In this document: in pieces, positions 37,064-46,078 of the stretch
How the letters are laid out: each line of letters begins with the position of its first letter
Numbering within the stretch: the stretch's first letter is position 1
Assembly: GCF_000243235.1 (NCBI RefSeq)
Contig: NZ_JH594606.1
Coordinates: forward strand, 2,794,255-2,858,254
Length of the DNA: 64,000 nucleotides
Direction: 5' to 3'
DNA from: Gillisia limnaea DSM 15749
GTDB lineage: Bacteria > Bacteroidota > Bacteroidia > Flavobacteriales > Flavobacteriaceae
Program-made: the position numbers and the translations under genes
The notes under the pieces: model-generated
Told to the model about the DNA's origin: nothing
The model's input: only the letters and a program-made list of their open reading frames with translations
The model's database searches: none

Positions 37064-37963
37064 TTACTTCCAAACTTCAATTTGCCGTTTTTCGCCATTT
37101 AAAAACACCGAATTAAAGAAGTTGAAAACTTCAGGCAAATAATCAAAGGGCATCCCTGAATGTTCGTGTTTTCCGCCTTCAAAACTGTAAAGTAGGTAAG
37201 ATGAGTCTAATTGCCTTAATCGTTCCACAATGCTGTGGGAACCGTCCAGGATAATATACCCTGGTTTGTCCCGGTCGCACCAGTGATGTGGTCCGGTTCC
37301 GTAAGGCACCAGGTTATCTTCTGTGCCGTGGAAGAAAACTCCCGGCACAGCATTTTCCTCAGTTATATACCGCGCATCAACGATTGCACCCGCCAGGGAG
37401 AAAACTCCTGCGAATTTAAAATTTTCGTAGTTTGAAAGATCTTCAAACATAAGGCGTTCGTTATAAACTGCATTTAAAACCGCTTCGGCACCGGCGCTGC
37501 TGCCGCCTACTATTACTTTGTCTGGATTTATGCGATATTCCTCTTTATTTTGAATCATAAAATTTACAGCATCCATGAAATCTTCGGCTGCCAGTTTAAA
37601 GGTTTTTATTTTTCCCAAGGCACTATAATCGCAACCAAAAGACTGACCTTTTCTGGTTAAGCGATAGGAGATTTGTACGGCGACATAACCTTTTTTCGCA
37701 GCAGTTTCTGCAAATTTCACTTCCGCTTCATTCGTTCTTGTGCCTCCTGAAAAACCTCCTCCGTGCATAAAAATAATTACCGGGCGGGAGGACAAAGTAT
37801 CATTTTCTGGCTGGTAAATATCCAGTTTTAAATTTTCGCCATCTTTGGTAATATAGGTTTTAGTAATTGTTTTTTCTACATCAAAAACAGCATCAATAAA
37901 CCGTTCCTGGGCCTGAAACGGAAGGGTCCAACTAAAAAATAAAAGAAGAATAATTTGTTTCAT
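37064..37963 (-). CDS. secreted alpha/beta hydrolase (esterase)
   Basis: A 299-residue exported esterase (signal peptide 1-18) of the HSL/BD-FAE-like alpha/beta hydrolase group. The oxyanion motif is HGGGF (67-71), the nucleophile is Ser156 in GGSSAGAE, the acid is Asp216 in GTEDNLVP, and the base is His266 or His268 in GGKHEHSG. Its pairing with a GH2 gene suggests deacylation of a decorated polysaccharide before backbone or side-chain cleavage (inference). It is the intact parent of the truncated copy at 34001-34345. The leader shares an AAAACAATA motif with the GH2 gene. Confidence 0.9.
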   Translation of the reverse strand: MKQIILLLFFSWTLPFQAQERFIDAVFDVEKTITKTYITKDGENLKLDIYQPENDTLSSRPVIIFMHGGGFSGGTRTNEAEVKFAETAAKKGYVAVQISYRLTRKGQSFGCDYSALGKIKTFKLAAEDFMDAVNFMIQNKEEYRINPDKVIVGGSSAGAEAVLNAVYNERLMFEDLSNYENFKFAGVFSLAGAIVDARYITEENAVPGVFFHGTEDNLVPYGTGPHHWCDRDKPGYIILDGSHSIVERLRQLDSSYLLYSFEGGKHEHSGMPFDYLPEVFNFFNSVFLNGEKRQIEVWK

Positions 37964-38252
37964 TGGAATATAGTATTGTTTTAGCGGAAATATGTAACAT
38001 CTATATAATTAGTTCCCTGTATGAGGGAATTTTTCTTATAGATCTTTCATTTATTTAGGAAGATTAAGATACTTTTTTTTCACCGGACTGGAAACTTTCC
38101 TCTTATCATTATTCCTGTAAATTAGATTATTTGACCCTCAAATGTTGTTGTATTCTTCATTTTATTTTTTTTAGATAAAAATAATTCATCCTTCAGGCAA
38201 CCTTTTGTAAATTTCATGCGTCTATATAAATAGAAGGCTTTAATATAAACCT

Positions 38253-38822
38253 GTGAAAGTAATTCACCTTTTTAAGAACGAAACCAAGCTTATTGCCGGT
38301 GCCGCAAAAAATAACCGCGATGCACAGCAGGAGTTGTACAAAAAATATTCAGGGAAAATGCTGAGCGTTTGCAGGATGTACGTTAAAGATTTGCATCACG
38401 CCGAAGAAGTTATGCTGAACGGATTTTTTAAGGTTTTTAAGCATATTTCCAACTTTAATAATGATGGAAGTTTTGAAGGTTGGATACGAAAAATAATGAT
38501 TAGGGAAGCTATTTCCTTCCTGCGTAGTAAAAAGGATATTGAATTTCCTGAAGAGATCAAAGAGACGGAGTCTCATAGCTTCAATAATATTCACTCTGAA
38601 ATAGAAGTAGAACATATTCAGCAATTGATCGATGCCTTGCCGGAAGGCTACAAAGTGGTTTTTGTGATGTATGCTATTGAAGGTTATAAACATCAGGAAA
38701 TTTCAAAAATGCTGAATATTACAGAAGGAACCTCAAAATCTCAGTTGTTTAAGGCGAGGAAAATGTTACAGGAAAAATTAAAAACTCAAAGCACATCAGA
38801 TTATGGGACAGTTAAAATTTGA
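38253..38822 (+). CDS. ECF-type sigma-70 factor
   Basis: A 189-residue RNA polymerase sigma factor. Region 2 spans about 20-90 (KYSGKMLSVCRMYVKDLHHAEEV, GWIRKIM) and region 4 about 120-180 (LPEGYKVVFVMYAIEGYKHQEISKML and the recognition helix). The start is GTG 38253. The next gene overlaps its 3' end by 20 bp and encodes a membrane-anchored protein that is probably its anti-sigma factor, so the three genes 38253-40725 look like one operon responding to an envelope signal. Confidence 0.92.
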   Translation: MKVIHLFKNETKLIAGAAKNNRDAQQELYKKYSGKMLSVCRMYVKDLHHAEEVMLNGFFKVFKHISNFNNDGSFEGWIRKIMIREAISFLRSKKDIEFPEEIKETESHSFNNIHSEIEVEHIQQLIDALPEGYKVVFVMYAIEGYKHQEISKMLNITEGTSKSQLFKARKMLQEKLKTQSTSDYGTVKI

Positions 38823-39570
38823 AAAGAAATTCAGGGAAAAACTGAATGAGCGGGAGATAGAACCAAAATCCAAAAGTTGGGAAGAACTCAGTGTGCGGTT
38901 GGATTCTGAAGAAAAGAGAAGAAATCCTATTTTCTGGTGGGTTGGAATTGCAGCATCAATAGTTGGAGGGATTTTTATTTTAAGTCTGGCGTTTATAAAT
39001 GATCCGGTTGCAGAATCAAATAATTTAGTAGATAAACCTTCAGAAGAAATTTTAAAAGATCCTTACAATAAACCAACGGAAGAAACCCTGATCGCTTCTG
39101 AAGAAACAGAAAAAGCAGCGATTTCAGAAAAAGCAGCAAAGAATTCGGAAGGAAAAAATACGGCGGTGCAAAATTCAGGTTTTACTACAAACAAAGTATC
39201 CGGAACATCATTGGCTTCAGCAGAAAAAAAGAAAAATGTAATAAAAGAGGACCTTGTTTTCGCATCTAAGGAAGCGCCCGAAGTGGATACAGGAAGTTCG
39301 GTCCTGGAAGAGGGTGTTGCTGAACTTTCTTATGAAGAAAACAAATCCGGGGAAGTTACAAATGCTGAAGTAGATGCCTTGTTGGCTGAAGCCAGTTCTC
39401 AATTAAACAAGAGTCGTACACAAAAGGCCTTTTCAGAAAAAATAACTGCCAATGACTTGCTTTGGGATGTGGAAATGGAGCTGGAGGCATCTTTCCGGGA
39501 AAAGGTTTTTGAGGTGGTTAAGGATGGCTTTATAAAAGCACGAACCGCTGTGGCAAACCGTAATAACTAA
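38803..39570 (+). CDS. probable membrane-anchored anti-sigma factor
   Basis: A 255-residue protein with an N-terminal cytoplasmic segment of about 44 residues, one membrane helix (WWVGIAASIVGGIFILSLAF, ~45-64) and a long low-complexity Glu/Lys/Ser/Ala-rich periplasmic region. The family is not recognised by motif. The call rests on the overlap with the sigma gene (20 bp, translational coupling likely) and the single-helix topology. It is followed 100 bp later by an outer-membrane beta-barrel gene. Confidence 0.7.
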   Translation: MGQLKFEKKFREKLNEREIEPKSKSWEELSVRLDSEEKRRNPIFWWVGIAASIVGGIFILSLAFINDPVAESNNLVDKPSEEILKDPYNKPTEETLIASEETEKAAISEKAAKNSEGKNTAVQNSGFTTNKVSGTSLASAEKKKNVIKEDLVFASKEAPEVDTGSSVLEEGVAELSYEENKSGEVTNAEVDALLAEASSQLNKSRTQKAFSEKITANDLLWDVEMELEASFREKVFEVVKDGFIKARTAVANRNN

Positions 39571-39669
39571 AAACAATTTCATCACTAAATAAATTCATTC
39601 ATCAATCAAATTCTTTTCTTCTGCCTTTCCGTATTGGGAAGGCGGGAAAAAGATCTAAAACCAATCATC

Positions 39670-40725
39670 ATGAAAACTTGTACCATTTATTTTAGCATAC
39701 TTCTTATGGGCTTAATGCTTCAGATTGCCAACGCTCAAAACGATTCAATTTCTCTTGCTCAAAAGGACTCTGTGAACACAGATAAGGAATTCTTTCAAAA
39801 TCAGCGTGAAAAAATAATTACTAAAGAAAAAGAATCGTTAAAACGCACTCTGGAAGGTATTAATTATAGACTGGAAAAAGAAATGATCACTCCAGAACAG
39901 GCAAAGCAAATGAAAGAAGATGCCGCAAAAAAACATGCCTTAAATATTGAAAACAGAATTGCAATCCTTGAAAATGAAATGGCACTTGAGGATCGCAATA
40001 AAGATCATATAAATAGTTTGTCATTGTTTGATGAAGGAAAAGTAGTTCATATAAACATGAGTAAGGATAAGAAAGTTCCTTATGACAGAAGGACCTCCAG
40101 TGATCTTGTGCTTGCTTTTGGTTTAAATAATGCAATATCTAATGAGAATCCTATCGATGATTCAGATTTTAAAATAGGGGGCAGTCGTTTTTTTGAGATT
40201 GGATGGGCCTGGAAGACGCGGGTTTTTGATAATTCTAATTTCCTCCGGTTAAAATATGGAGTCTCCTTTCAGTTTAATGGGCTAAAACCTACAAACAATC
40301 GTTATTTTGTTGAAAAGGATGAGCTTACAGTCCTGGAGGAATTTCCAATAGACCTGGACAAATCCAAGTTTAGAATGGATAACCTGGTATTTCCTGTGCA
40401 TTTTGAATTTGGTCCCTCAAAGAAAACAGAAACCGAAAAATATTTCAGGTATTCCACCAATGGAATGTTTAAAATTGGATTGGGTGGATACGCCGGATTT
40501 AATATTGGGGAACGGCAAAAACTTAAGTATAAAGAAGGTGGTGATAAAGTAAAGGAAAAATTTAAAGGTGATTATAATACCAATGATTTTATTTATGGTT
40601 TGAGTGGGTATTTAAGTCTGGGTGGAACCGCCCTTTATGTAAAGTACGATTTAAACCCCATCTTCAAAGACCCGAATGCGGAGCTCAATAATATTTCGGT
40701 AGGTTTGCGGTTTGATGTGGATTAA
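39670..40725 (+). CDS. outer-membrane beta-barrel protein with periplasmic coiled coil
   Basis: From ATG 39670 the product is 351 residues; the longer frame from 39634 adds a charged peptide in front of the signal sequence and is rejected. Residues 1-22 are a signal peptide (ends in IANAQ). A helical Glu/Lys-rich segment (about 35-110) precedes a beta-barrel-like half with alternating Gly/aromatic strands, ending in NISVGLRFDVD with a terminal hydrophobic-aromatic pattern typical of barrel proteins. As the third gene of the sigma operon it may be the regulon's sensor or target; function unknown. Confidence 0.75.
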   Translation: MKTCTIYFSILLMGLMLQIANAQNDSISLAQKDSVNTDKEFFQNQREKIITKEKESLKRTLEGINYRLEKEMITPEQAKQMKEDAAKKHALNIENRIAILENEMALEDRNKDHINSLSLFDEGKVVHINMSKDKKVPYDRRTSSDLVLAFGLNNAISNENPIDDSDFKIGGSRFFEIGWAWKTRVFDNSNFLRLKYGVSFQFNGLKPTNNRYFVEKDELTVLEEFPIDLDKSKFRMDNLVFPVHFEFGPSKKTETEKYFRYSTNGMFKIGLGGYAGFNIGERQKLKYKEGGDKVKEKFKGDYNTNDFIYGLSGYLSLGGTALYVKYDLNPIFKDPNAELNNISVGLRFDVD

Positions 40726-40967
40726 TTATGGAGTTCCATGAACGTTGATTCCAAGAATTTTAAAATCTATAGCTATGTTAAACTTTTGTAAATCAATATC
40801 TTGAGGTGTGTGTTTTGAGAAAACGGCTTGGGTTTTGATATAATTTAAATAACATTCTGCTAAGATGTTGAAAGAGGATGGTTTTCATTTATTTGAAAAT
40901 TGTTCTCTTTTTTTATTGATTCATGCGTACATTTGATGAATCTTATATTCCTTATTTCCACTAAAAT

Positions 40968-42926
40968 TTGATTTCAAAAAACACAATAGACCAAGTATTT
41001 GAAACCGCCAGGGTCGAGGAGGTTTTGGGCGATTTTGTTCAACTAAAAAAATCGGGGAGCAATTTTAAGGGATTAAGTCCTTTTACAGATGAGCGAAGTC
41101 CCAGTTTTATGGTGTCCCCCGTGAAACAGATTTGGAAAGACTTCTCCAGCGGAAAAGGCGGGAATGTTGTGGCATTTTTAATGGAGCACGAACATTTCAC
41201 CTATCCTGAGGCCATTAAATACCTGGCAAAAAAATATAATATTGAAATTGAAGAAACCGAACAATCTGATGAGCAAAAACAACAGGCAGATGAACGGGAA
41301 AGTATGTACCTGGTTTCAGAATTCGCAAATCAATATTTTCAAAATATCCTTTTAAAATCTGAACAGGGGAAAGCTATCGGACTTAGTTATTTTAAAGAAC
41401 GCGGGTTTACCGACGAAACCATCAAGAAATTCCAGCTGGGATATTGCCTGGATGAATGGGATGCGTTTACTTCAGAAGCGATTCGGAAAGGTTATAAGCT
41501 TGAGTATCTTGAAAAAACAGGCCTTAGCATCGTAAAAGGTGAAAAGCAATTTGACCGGTTTAAGGGAAGAGTGATGTTCCCTATACATTCCATGTCCGGA
41601 AGGGTTTTAGGTTTTGGCGGAAGGATTCTTACCAATGATAAAAAAGCCGCTAAATACCTGAATTCCCCGGAAAGTGAGCTCTACCATAAAAGCAAGGTTT
41701 TATACGGAATTTATTACGCCAAACAGGCTATTGCCAAAGAGGATAATTGTTATTTGGTAGAAGGTTATACCGATGTGATCCAGCTACATCAAAACGGAAT
41801 TGAAAACGTTGTGTCCTCATCTGGGACTTCGCTTACTTCAGAACAAATACGGTTAATCAATAGGTTAACTACAAATATCACTGTGCTTTATGATGGGGAT
41901 GCTGCGGGAATCCGGGCTTCCATACGTGGAATAGATCTTATCCTGGAGCAGGGAATGAATGTAAAAGTGTGTGTTTTTCCGGATGGAGAAGATCCTGACA
42001 GTTTTGCACGAAAGAATTCCCAGGCTGATTTACAGAATTATTTAAATGAAAATGCCAAGGATTTTATAGAATTCAAGGCTTCATTATTATATGAAGATGC
42101 AAAGAACGATCCGGTAAAAAGGGCAAATCTTATCCAGGATATGGTTTCCAGTATTTCAAAGATCCCAAACCAGATCCAGCAGGAAGTTTATATACAGGAA
42201 TGTTCCAGGATTATGGATATTTCTGAAAGTGTACTTTTTTCCACTTTATCGCAAATTCTTGCAAAGGCAGGTAAACCGGTTTCTAAACAATCCCAGACTA
42301 CAAAGCCACTTGAAGTGGTTCGCGATACCGAAACCACCAAAGTGAAGGTGGATGAATTGTTTGAACTTGAACGCAAGATCATTAGTTTACTCCTGCTCTA
42401 CGGGACAGTAGAAGAGGAATTTGAAGATATGGTGTGGAAAGAAAACAAGAATGGAGACCTGGTTCTGGAACCCGAGATCCAGAAAGCCAAAGTTTTTGAA
42501 AAGATATATCTGGACCTTCAGGAGGATGAAATAGCCTTTGCCAATGACGATTTTAGAAAACTCTATCTTTTGTTGGTTGCAAAATTAAATGAGAAAGGAA
42601 ATTTAGAGCTTGATGTGATTATGAATGAAATTGAGCCCGAATTATCTTCACTGGTTACCACTATTTTAATGGAAGAGGAGCAGTATGTGCTTCACGATTG
42701 GGAGCGTATGGAAATTATGGTTAAAACCAAAGATAAGTCTGTCGCCAGGTTGGTAAATGAAACGATTCTGGCATTACGGAGATTCCTTATTACACAAAAG
42801 ATAGACGAACTTTCGAAAAAAATCAACGATTCTGAGGAGGAAGATCCACGAAAAAGACTTGAAGATATCATGGATTATCAGTCCCTGAAACGAATTTTAT
42901 CGAATAGATTGAACAGGGTTATGTAG
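40968..42926 (+). CDS. dnaG: DNA primase DnaG
   Basis: A 652-residue primase, which lays RNA primers at the replication fork. The start is TTG 40968. Residues 1-100 correspond to the zinc-ribbon domain but carry no cysteines: the usual CPFH...CFGCG ligands are replaced in FKGLSPFTDERSPSFMV and WKDFSSGKGGN. The catalytic core follows with FKGRVMFPI, the Toprim Glu in VEGYTDVI and the DxD in LYDGDAAG. The C-terminal helicase-binding region covers the last ~200 residues. The absence of zinc ligands is what I recall for flavobacterial DnaG. A TACATTTG box lies at 40928-40935. The gene overlaps the convergent regulator gene by 8 bp. Confidence 0.96.
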   Translation: MISKNTIDQVFETARVEEVLGDFVQLKKSGSNFKGLSPFTDERSPSFMVSPVKQIWKDFSSGKGGNVVAFLMEHEHFTYPEAIKYLAKKYNIEIEETEQSDEQKQQADERESMYLVSEFANQYFQNILLKSEQGKAIGLSYFKERGFTDETIKKFQLGYCLDEWDAFTSEAIRKGYKLEYLEKTGLSIVKGEKQFDRFKGRVMFPIHSMSGRVLGFGGRILTNDKKAAKYLNSPESELYHKSKVLYGIYYAKQAIAKEDNCYLVEGYTDVIQLHQNGIENVVSSSGTSLTSEQIRLINRLTTNITVLYDGDAAGIRASIRGIDLILEQGMNVKVCVFPDGEDPDSFARKNSQADLQNYLNENAKDFIEFKASLLYEDAKNDPVKRANLIQDMVSSISKIPNQIQQEVYIQECSRIMDISESVLFSTLSQILAKAGKPVSKQSQTTKPLEVVRDTETTKVKVDELFELERKIISLLLLYGTVEEEFEDMVWKENKNGDLVLEPEIQKAKVFEKIYLDLQEDEIAFANDDFRKLYLLLVAKLNEKGNLELDVIMNEIEPELSSLVTTILMEEEQYVLHDWERMEIMVKTKDKSVARLVNETILALRRFLITQKIDELSKKINDSEEEDPRKRLEDIMDYQSLKRILSNRLNRVM

Positions 42927-43557
42927 TTCTAAGCTGCAGCAATCTTGTTTGATGGATTAGATCGGCAATATTATCCACTTTAAGTTTTTTCAACAAACGT
43001 GTTTTATAGGTGCTTACTGTTTTTTCGTTTATGTCCAGGGCTTCCGCAATATCTTTGTTGCGTTTCCCATTGGAGATCAAATTAAGAACTTCCGCTTCCC
43101 GGGTAGAAAGCTTTTTGAATTTTGAAATAAGGCTATTGTTATTTGAGATACCGGAATTGATTCTTTCTGTAATATTTCGGTTCAAATAAATACCTCCACG
43201 TGCGACCTGTGTAATGGCCATTTGTAAATTTTCTATGGATACCGTTTTGGAGATATAACCGGAAGCTCCAGCTTTTATGGCGCTTAGCGCGTACATTTCT
43301 TCGGGGTGGCAACTAAATACAAGCATTTTTGTCCCTGGAAAAAGGTTTTTGATGTTTCTTAAGGCTGTAATTCCGTTGATTTGTGGTAAGTCAATTTCCA
43401 TTACCAGCACATCCGGAATTTGATTTTTAAGGAACTTAAAAAGTTCATTTCCACTGGTAACATGACCAACTACCTCTAATTGCTCATTTTTGCTGAGCAA
43501 AGAAGTAATTCCCTCCCACGTGATTGGATGATGATCTGCGATTAAAACTGTGCTCAT
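42919..43557 (-). CDS. NarL/LuxR-type response regulator, atypical receiver
   Basis: A 212-residue DNA-binding regulator. The start is ATG 43557 (MSTVLIADHH); an upstream GTG at 43575 is less likely. The receiver spans 1-125 and the LuxR helix-turn-helix about 150-212 (LSTREAEVLNLISNGKRNKDIAEAL). The phosphorylation pocket is altered. The position of the phospho-Asp is Glu54 (VLVMEIDLPQING). One of the paired acidic residues is His (IADHHP). The switch Thr/Ser and Lys (GYISKTV) remain. No histidine kinase gene is adjacent. Its 3' end overlaps dnaG by 8 bp in convergent orientation. Confidence 0.88.
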   Translation of the reverse strand: MSTVLIADHHPITWEGITSLLSKNEQLEVVGHVTSGNELFKFLKNQIPDVLVMEIDLPQINGITALRNIKNLFPGTKMLVFSCHPEEMYALSAIKAGASGYISKTVSIENLQMAITQVARGGIYLNRNITERINSGISNNNSLISKFKKLSTREAEVLNLISNGKRNKDIAEALDINEKTVSTYKTRLLKKLKVDNIADLIHQTRLLQLRTT

Positions 43558-43688
43558 AGAGAAAGCTATTTTCACTAAAATTCACGGCAGTAGGGTGGAT
43601 GTATTTTAGTTGGTTAGTAATTTGTTAAACTAAAATAATCCATTATTTTATGAATTAACCTCGTAATGAATTTTATTCGATAAAAGGT

Positions 43689-44480
43689 TTAATTTCTCAG
43701 ATGAACGGGTATTTCGCAAACAGGAATGGGTTTCATTTTATGCTGATTGATGGAATTTAATCTGGTATAAATTTTATAGACTTCAAACTCACGGCCTTCA
43801 AAATCGGAAAGTTTTTTGCCTTTTTCCTCCATTTTCATCGCCCATTCAAGTTCGGCATAGCTTGCACCTATTTGATCTTCATCGGTTAGGCTGTCTTCAA
43901 ACAAACCATCGGTAGGTTCTGCCTCCAGAATTTCCTTATTGATATTTAGGAAATGGGCTAGCTCAAACACCTCACTTTTTAATAGGTCTGCAATCGGACT
44001 CAGGTCCACCCCGCCATCTCCGTATTTGGTGAAAAATCCTACACCAAAATCTTCTATTTTATTTCCGGTTCCCGCAACAAGATAGCTGTGTAAACCTGCA
44101 AAATAATATAATGTAGTCATTCTTAGACGTGCGCGGGTATTGGCAAGGGTCAGGTTTAAAAATTCACTTTCCTGAACAAGGGGAACTGCTTTTTTAAATT
44201 CTTCGAACACAGGAGTAAGATTTACTTCCAGGCTGCTTACATTTGCAAAATGATTTTCTAAAAAAGTGATGTGTTTTTTGGCCCTGTCAACCTGGTTTAT
44301 ATGTTGGTGAATGGGAAGTTCCAAACATAAGGTACGCAAACCGGTACGGGCACACAAAGCTGAAACAAGGGCAGAGTCGACACCGCCGCTTACTCCAAGC
44401 ACAAAACCTTTAATGTTCGCGGATGTGGCATAGTCTTTTAGCCAATTTACGATGTGATCGACCACTTTTTCCGTTTGCAT
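43689..44480 (-). CDS. nadE: ammonia-dependent NAD synthetase
   Basis: A 263-residue NadE, which amidates nicotinate adenine dinucleotide to NAD in the last biosynthetic step. The PP-loop is GVSGGVDSALV (about 28-38), and the family segment GTGNKIEDFGVGFFTKYGDG binds the dinucleotide and ATP. There is no N-terminal nitrilase domain, so free ammonia is the amide donor. It is monocistronic and divergent from gldB. Confidence 0.95.
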   Translation of the reverse strand: MQTEKVVDHIVNWLKDYATSANIKGFVLGVSGGVDSALVSALCARTGLRTLCLELPIHQHINQVDRAKKHITFLENHFANVSSLEVNLTPVFEEFKKAVPLVQESEFLNLTLANTRARLRMTTLYYFAGLHSYLVAGTGNKIEDFGVGFFTKYGDGGVDLSPIADLLKSEVFELAHFLNINKEILEAEPTDGLFEDSLTDEDQIGASYAELEWAMKMEEKGKKLSDFEGREFEVYKIYTRLNSINQHKMKPIPVCEIPVHLRN

Positions 44481-44483
44481 AAT

Positions 44484-44516
44484 TTTGGGTGTTTAAGTTT
44501 GTAAATAATATCTTTG
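44484..44516 (+). promoter_or_regulatory. Bacteroidota-type promoter for gldBC
   Basis: TTTTG at about 44483-44487, a 21-base gap and TATCTTTG at 44509-44516 match the -33 TTG / -7 TAnnTTTG consensus of Bacteroidota housekeeping promoters. It lies about 70 bp before the gldB ATG, in the space shared with divergent nadE. Confidence 0.6.
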
Positions 44517-44585
44517 CACACAAAAATAGCATGAATCCCCAATTAATAAAAACCGGTAGTCCTAAAGGCCCGACAAAAATTATAT

Positions 44586-45545
44586 ATGATTAAAAAAATT
44601 CTGTTGCTTACGGGAATTCTTGCTATGTGGTCTTGCCAGGATCAATCCGGAATAAGTGAGGAAATTGAAAAAATCTCTGTTGATTTTAAAGTAGAGCGTT
44701 TTGATGAAAAATTTTCAAACATTACTCCGGAAGAACTTCCGCAGCTTAAAGCAGAGTATCCTTTTCTTTTTCCTGAGAGATTTCCTGACAGCGTTTGGAT
44801 TGAAAAGATAAACGATACTATTCAGCAGGAAATAAACACGGAAGTTTCAGGAATTTATTCTGATTTTTCTGAGGAGGAAGAACAGCTTCATTCACTTTTT
44901 CAGCATATAAAATACTATTACCCTTCCTTTGAAGCTCCTACGGTGTTGACTATTACCTCTGAAGTGGATTATAAAAACAAGGTTCTTTTAACTCCGGAAT
45001 ATCTTTTTATCGCTTTGGATACCTATCTTGGTAAGGACCATAAATTTTACCTTGGAATCCAGGAATATTTAAAGAAGAATTTTGAAAGAAATCAGATAAT
45101 TCAGGATGTAGCGACCGAATTTGCCAAAGAAGAGGTGCCCCAGCCCGAAGCAAAAACCTTCCTTGCAAATATGATCTATTATGGAAAGATCCTATATTTA
45201 AAAGACCGTTGGCTCCCGGAAACTCCCAATCATCAGAAAATTGGATACACCGGGGAAGAATTGGAATGGGCAAAAAAAAACGAAGCACAAATATGGCGGT
45301 ATTTTGTAGAGCGCCAAATAATTTTTGATTCCGACACCCAATTATATTCCAGATTTCTATACCCTGCGCCTTTTTCCAAATTTTACCTGGAACTCGATAA
45401 CGAAGCTCCGGCAATGTTGGGACAGTTTATTGGCTGGGAAATAGTGCGGGCATATATGGATGAATACGAGGTGAGTCTTCAGGAAATGCTGGCTACAGAT
45501 GCTGAAACAATTTTTAATAAAGCAAAATATAAACCAAAGAAATAA
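44586..45545 (+). CDS. gldB: gliding motility lipoprotein GldB
   Basis: A 319-residue lipoprotein (lipobox AMWSC, Cys17) of the GldB family, required for gliding and linked to type IX secretion in flavobacteria. Recognisable features include VDFKVERFDEKFSN near the N-terminus and the HEXXH-less DUF2268-like core, with YLGIQEYL and FIGWEIVRAYM. Its stop overlaps the gldC start by one base (TAATG), a translationally coupled pair. Other gld genes are not in the window. Confidence 0.93.
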   Translation: MIKKILLLTGILAMWSCQDQSGISEEIEKISVDFKVERFDEKFSNITPEELPQLKAEYPFLFPERFPDSVWIEKINDTIQQEINTEVSGIYSDFSEEEEQLHSLFQHIKYYYPSFEAPTVLTITSEVDYKNKVLLTPEYLFIALDTYLGKDHKFYLGIQEYLKKNFERNQIIQDVATEFAKEEVPQPEAKTFLANMIYYGKILYLKDRWLPETPNHQKIGYTGEELEWAKKNEAQIWRYFVERQIIFDSDTQLYSRFLYPAPFSKFYLELDNEAPAMLGQFIGWEIVRAYMDEYEVSLQEMLATDAETIFNKAKYKPKK

Positions 45546-45883
45546 TGGCAGAATTTAAAAAATCTGAGATCAATATAGAAGTCATACTGGATGAAAACAG
45601 GGTGCCCGAAGAACTATACTGGAGCGCTGAAGATGGCGATATTTATAAGGAAGAAGCAAAAGCTATGATGCTTTCCGTATGGGATGCAAAACAGCAGGAA
45701 ACCTTGCGCATAGATTTGTGGACCAAGGACATGCCTGTGGATGAGATGAAAAAATTTTTCCATCAAACATTGGTTGCGATGAGTGAGACTTTTAACCGTG
45801 CAACCCAGGATGAAAAAATGACTGCAACCATGAAAGATTTCTGCGATTATTTCGCAGAGAAAATGGAACTGAAGAAGGAGTAG
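45545..45883 (+). CDS. gldC: gliding motility protein GldC
   Basis: A 112-residue cytoplasmic protein of the GldC family (SEINIEVILDENRVPEELYW, TKDMPVDEMKKFFHQTLVAM). It enhances GldB function in Flavobacterium johnsoniae; its biochemistry is not known. It shares an A with the gldB stop codon and so belongs to the same operon. No gene follows on this strand before rho. Confidence 0.93.
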   Translation: MAEFKKSEINIEVILDENRVPEELYWSAEDGDIYKEEAKAMMLSVWDAKQQETLRIDLWTKDMPVDEMKKFFHQTLVAMSETFNRATQDEKMTATMKDFCDYFAEKMELKKE

Positions 45884-46018
45884 GTATATATAGAGATCTT
45901 TTCGGATTAACCCTGGTCACTAATATGCGAATGAATAAGGACGCCAGACTATCAAAATAATCCACTTTTCAAACCTTTCCTGCATTTTAAACATTCTAAA
46001 ATTGCCGTTGGCAGGTCT

Positions 46019-46057
46019 TAAAAAAAAGATCCGGCTATCTTTCGATAACCGGATCTT
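46019..46057 (-). terminator. rho-independent terminator of the rho gene
   Basis: A 14-bp stem (46026-46039 with 46044-46057, one C-A mismatch, loop of four) runs into seven Ts on the minus strand. It lies about 20 bp beyond the rho stop. The + strand also has only a weak T run, so it serves mainly the minus strand. Confidence 0.9.
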
Positions 46058-46078
46058 GTATTAAAAATAACGTGTATT

